Positions 61,230-64,000 of a DNA stretch of 64,000 nt are shown one piece after another. The stretch is from Bacteroidales bacterium (GTDB taxonomy: Bacteria > Bacteroidota > Bacteroidia > Bacteroidales > UBA932), in the NCBI GenBank assembly GCA_017443025.1, contig JAFSPG010000016.1, positions 1-64,000 on the forward strand, in the 5' to 3' direction. Within the stretch, counting starts at the first letter, position 1. Every line of letters starts with the position of its first letter. A model generated the notes under the pieces. That model saw only the letters and a program-made list of their open reading frames with translations. It was not told the origin of the DNA and searched no databases. A program made the translations under genes and the position numbers.

Positions 61230-62612
61230 ATGGCGCAGAAACCTTCAATTCCGAAAGGCACAAGGGACTTCGGTCTTTCCGAGATGGCCGAAAGGAATTA
61301 TATTTTCGATACAATACGCAGTGTTTTCCGCACTTACGGATACGCCCAGATTGAAACTCCGGCGATGGAAAATCTCTCCACCCTCCTCGGCAAATACGGC
61401 GACGAAGGAGACAAGCTGCTTTTCCGTATCCTCAATTCCGGCGATGCTTTCGCCGATGCCGACCTTTCCGCCGGCAGCGCCGCCATCACCCGTCAGGTGT
61501 GCGAGAAAGGCTTGCGCTATGACCTTACGGTACCTTTCGCCCGCTATGTCGTTCAGCATCAGAATGAAATAAGTTTTCCCTTCAAGAGATATCAGATTCA
61601 GCCCGTCTGGAGGGCCGACCGCCCCCAGAAAGGCCGCTACCGCGAGTTCTATCAGTGCGACGCCGACGTAGTAGGCAGCACTTCGCAGCTCAACGAGCTG
61701 GAGCTCGTGCAGATAGTCGATACCGTGTTCAACAAGCTCGGCATCAGTGTCACCGTAAAGATTAACAACCGTAAGGTTCTGACCGGCCTGGCCGAGATTG
61801 CTGGTTTCCCCGACAAAGTCGTGGACATTACCGTTGCCATCGACAAGCTCGACAAAATCGGCCTCGATGCCGTCAAGGCAGAGATGGCCGAGCGCGGCCT
61901 CTCCGAGGCGGCCATAGCCGTAATCGAGCCCGTGCTCGGGCTCTCCGGCTCGACCGCCGAAAAACTCGCCCTGATGCGCGGCCTCCTCGGCGGCGGCTCT
62001 GCCTCGGGAATCGTATCCGAGACTGGCCTCAAAGGCATTGACGAACTCGAAGAGCTCTTCGGCCTTATTGATGCTGCATCGGTCTCCAACAAGGTCGAAA
62101 TCGACCTCTCCCTGGCCCGCGGCCTGAATTATTATACAGGAGCCATCTTCGAGGTTAAGGCCAATGATTTTGCCATCGGCAGCATCTGCGGAGGCGGCCG
62201 CTACGACAATCTCACAGGCATCTTCGGCCTGCCCGGCCTCTCGGGAGTTGGAATATCCTTCGGTGCCGACCGCATCTACGATGTGCTCAAGGGCCTGGAT
62301 AAATTCCCTCCTTCCCTCGCTACGTCAACGACTCTTCTGTTTGCGAACATGGATGCCGCCGTGCTCCCGTACCTCATTCCCGTCGCCGCAGCCCTTCGCC
62401 GCGAAGGTATAGCCTGCGAAATCTATCCCGAGGCAGGAAAGCTCAAGAAGCAGTTCGACTACGCCGACCGCAAGGGTATACCCTTCATCTCCATCAACGG
62501 CAGCGACGAAGCCTCCTCCGGCACCGTCGGCATCAAGAACCTCTCCACCGGCGAGCAGCAGAAATTCCCCGCCGGAGACCTCAAGTCCATTATTGGATTC
62601 TTAGGAAAGTAA
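61230..62612 (+). CDS. hisS: Histidyl-tRNA synthetase
   Basis: 460 residues from ATG 61230 ([14 protein letters not shown]). Class II motifs: motif 1 around [13 protein letters not shown], motif 2 [29 protein letters not shown], HisA box [15 protein letters not shown] and motif 3 [13 protein letters not shown]...[11 protein letters not shown]; then an anticodon-binding domain. Charges tRNA-His. A terminator follows at 62657-62679. Confidence 0.97.
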   Translation: MAQKPSIPKGTRDFGLSEMAERNYIFDTIRSVFRTYGYAQIETPAMENLSTLLGKYGDEGDKLLFRILNSGDAFADADLSAGSAAITRQVCEKGLRYDLTVPFARYVVQHQNEISFPFKRYQIQPVWRADRPQKGRYREFYQCDADVVGSTSQLNELELVQIVDTVFNKLGISVTVKINNRKVLTGLAEIAGFPDKVVDITVAIDKLDKIGLDAVKAEMAERGLSEAAIAVIEPVLGLSGSTAEKLALMRGLLGGGSASGIVSETGLKGIDELEELFGLIDAASVSNKVEIDLSLARGLNYYTGAIFEVKANDFAIGSICGGGRYDNLTGIFGLPGLSGVGISFGADRIYDVLKGLDKFPPSLATSTTLLFANMDAAVLPYLIPVAAALRREGIACEIYPEAGKLKKQFDYADRKGIPFISINGSDEASSGTVGIKNLSTGEQQKFPAGDLKSIIGFLGK

Positions 62613-62656
62613 TTCTCTGTAATAGGTGGGAGCTCCGCCCCCGCGAGAAAAACTGA

Positions 62657-62679
62657 AGCCAGCTGACTAGCTGGCTTTT
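62657..62679. terminator. Terminator between hisS and tRNA-fMet (bidirectional)
   Basis: AGCCAGCT-GACT-AGCTGGCT (62657-62676), T-tract on the plus side and a T-rich stretch on the minus side after a short spacer. Serves the convergent hisS and tRNA units. Confidence 0.8.
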
Positions 62680-62690
62680 AATGTTTTTCG

Positions 62691-62763
<73 letters not shown>

Positions 62764-62774
62764 ATGTTGGACTG

Positions 62775-62782
62775 CAAAGGTA
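62775..62782 (-). promoter_or_regulatory. -7 box for tRNA-fMet
   Basis: Minus-strand TACCTTTG, 12 nt from the tRNA 5' end; the same octamer as for tRNA-Asp. Confidence 0.65.
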
Positions 62783-62807
62783 GAACAATTTTTCTAAACT
62801 GCAAAAT

Positions 62808-64000
62808 TTACATTACAATTTCAATCTCGGTAGTCTCAGAGGCCTTTACCAAGGGGAAATAAACCTTGACGGCAGAGCCATCCAGGGCGCATTCGCCGCC
62901 TTTTTTGCCGTTGAGGGTTACGCTCTTGGGCAAAGATTTAACTCCCTCGAGCACCAGGTAGAGGCTGCGGTTCTCGGACATTCCCTTGTAAGAGCCGTTG
63001 CGGGGATTAACCTTAATGCTGAGCTTGCCGCCGGAGAGATTCTTCTCAATCAGGGTAAAGGCGCAGGCGCTTTCATAGTCCTTCGAGAGGCCGTCGTCTT
63101 CATAAAGGCGGAAAGAAGATTTGCCGGCGCCGGGGACTACGAGAATGCCGAGAACGTTGCTTTCATCCTGAAGATTTCGGATTTCTTTTCCGGCAAGGGG
63201 AACAATGCTTCCGGCCTTGACATACCAGGGATTCTGGTCGATGGAATACTTAAGCGTCTTTACACTTCCTCCGCGGTGTGTCGTGTGCAGGGCCATGTCG
63301 TACCAGTTGTTTCCGGCAGGGAACCACATCTGGCGTGAGGCTTTGCCGTCTTCGCCGGCCGGCTCGCATACGGCGGTCGCAATGATACGGTCGCCGAAGA
63401 AATACTCCTGATTGTACTTGTAAGCCTCATCCTTTTCGGGGTAAACGTAGTACAGGGGCCGGCACATGCTTACGCCGGTATCGAAGGTCTCGCGGGCGAA
63501 GGTGTAGATGTATGGCGAGAGAGTATATCTCAGGCGGATAGCTTCGTGCATATAAGGATAATGCTCGGGATATGACCATATTCTCCTGTCGAGATTGATA
63601 TTCTGGGTAGAATGTGTCTTGAAAATAGGGGTGAACACTCCATACTGAATCCAGCGGGTGAAGAGCTCGCCGTTTGTCTTGTGCTTGTTGCCGCCCATCT
63701 GCTGATGCCCTCCGATATCGTGGCCCCAGTAGCCGTATCCGACATTGGATGCGGTAGAAGTAAAGAATGGAAGGAATTCCAGAACGCTCCACTGCTCGAA
63801 GGTGTCGCCGGAGAAACCGAGCTGGTAGCGATGGCTTCCGAGCCCGCCCCAGCGATGGTAGATAATCGGCCTGTCGGAACCATTTTGCTCCTTGTCGGTG
63901 AAGAAGGTATGGTTCAGCCAGAAGGTGTTGCTAAGACCCTTGACATACCTGGACTCAAGCCACTGCTGCCAGTCGAGCCACCAGAAATCCACTCCCTGGC
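62808..64000 (-). CDS. Glycoside hydrolase family 31 enzyme, C-terminal part (cut by the window edge)
   Basis: About 397 residues are visible; the gene continues beyond 64000, and a GTG at 63992 is an internal valine, not a start. VDFWWLDW at the edge is the loop that carries the GH31 catalytic aspartate region, and later FSGDTFEQWSVLEF holds the acid/base Asp (SGDT) and GHDIGGH the following active-site loop. Then the C-terminal beta domains and a DUF5110-like end (RLYEDDGLSKDYESACAFTLI). Alpha-glucosidase or alpha-xylosidase type; the substrate cannot be decided without the N-terminal half. Confidence 0.92.
   Translation of the reverse strand, partial: QGVDFWWLDWQQWLESRYVKGLSNTFWLNHTFFTDKEQNGSDRPIIYHRWGGLGSHRYQLGFSGDTFEQWSVLEFLPFFTSTASNVGYGYWGHDIGGHQQMGGNKHKTNGELFTRWIQYGVFTPIFKTHSTQNINLDRRIWSYPEHYPYMHEAIRLRYTLSPYIYTFARETFDTGVSMCRPLYYVYPEKDEAYKYNQEYFFGDRIIATAVCEPAGEDGKASRQMWFPAGNNWYDMALHTTHRGGSVKTLKYSIDQNPWYVKAGSIVPLAGKEIRNLQDESNVLGILVVPGAGKSSFRLYEDDGLSKDYESACAFTLIEKNLSGGKLSIKVNPRNGSYKGMSENRSLYLVLEGVKSLPKSVTLNGKKGGECALDGSAVKVYFPLVKASETTEIEIVM

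Overview
The window looks like a chromosomal piece of a Bacteroidales bacterium (Bacteroidota), probably an uncultivated gut or host-associated lineage with rather GC-rich DNA. Evidence seen: nearly every transcription unit starts with a Bacteroidota -7 box (TAnnTTTG) and Shine-Dalgarno sites are mostly absent. Family evidence points the same way: a complete Na+-NQR operon, Mfa/Fim-type fimbrial lipoproteins, a DUF4493 lipoprotein, a SusB-like GH97, an M16 lipoprotein-type peptidase, bactofilin and a SecA of about 1100 residues.

Layout. 1-370: candidate small RNA and tRNA-Asp. 371-4643: DUF389 membrane protein divergent from uvrA. 4675-10856: a phosphoryl-transfer glycan locus (glycosyltransferase, Stealth protein, three LicD proteins, a PLP aminotransferase/decarboxylase-like enzyme and a LicC-like nucleotidyltransferase). 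10868-12910: two fimbrial-type surface proteins. 13065-18856: nqrABCDEF. 18990-25499: UvrD-like helicase, DUF4493 lipoprotein, M16 peptidase. 25617-28110: tRNA-Gly, then an S26-like peptidase, PqqD-like protein and ABC exporter. 28116-29695: pdxA and rnhA. 29817-36258: polysaccharide export and control cassette (Wza, Wzc, PHP phosphatase, RmlD, flippase). 36307-40075: secA and bactofilin. 40076-42374: repeats, an Rpn-type nuclease, a structured leader RNA and a small lipoprotein. 42492-46905: recA, rlmN, patatin/OMP. 46969-48655: hipBA. 48752-53169: an AT-rich accessory island with inverted copies of a roughly 150-bp repeat at its two ends; it holds a second copy of the structured leader, a small ORF, a large Ig-repeat surface protein with a lectin-like C-terminus, and a HEPN protein. 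53588-59352: recX, a giant GH97-FGE-sialidase ORF that reads in frame into pgi. 59365-64000: sppA, hisS, tRNA-fMet and a GH31 enzyme cut by the window edge.

How parts may work together. The 4.7-10.9 kb locus could make and attach a CDP-activated phospho-amine to a surface glycan, while the 29.8-36.3 kb cassette exports a polysaccharide under tyrosine-kinase/phosphatase control. The least explained elements are: a pair of RNA structures (41849-41928 and 49235-49302) with five compensatory base-pair changes, each about 55 nt upstream of a small unknown gene; the repeat-bounded island; the adenine-poor C-terminus of the Ig protein, which looks like a target of a diversity-generating retroelement; and the S26-PqqD-ABC trio without a visible precursor peptide.
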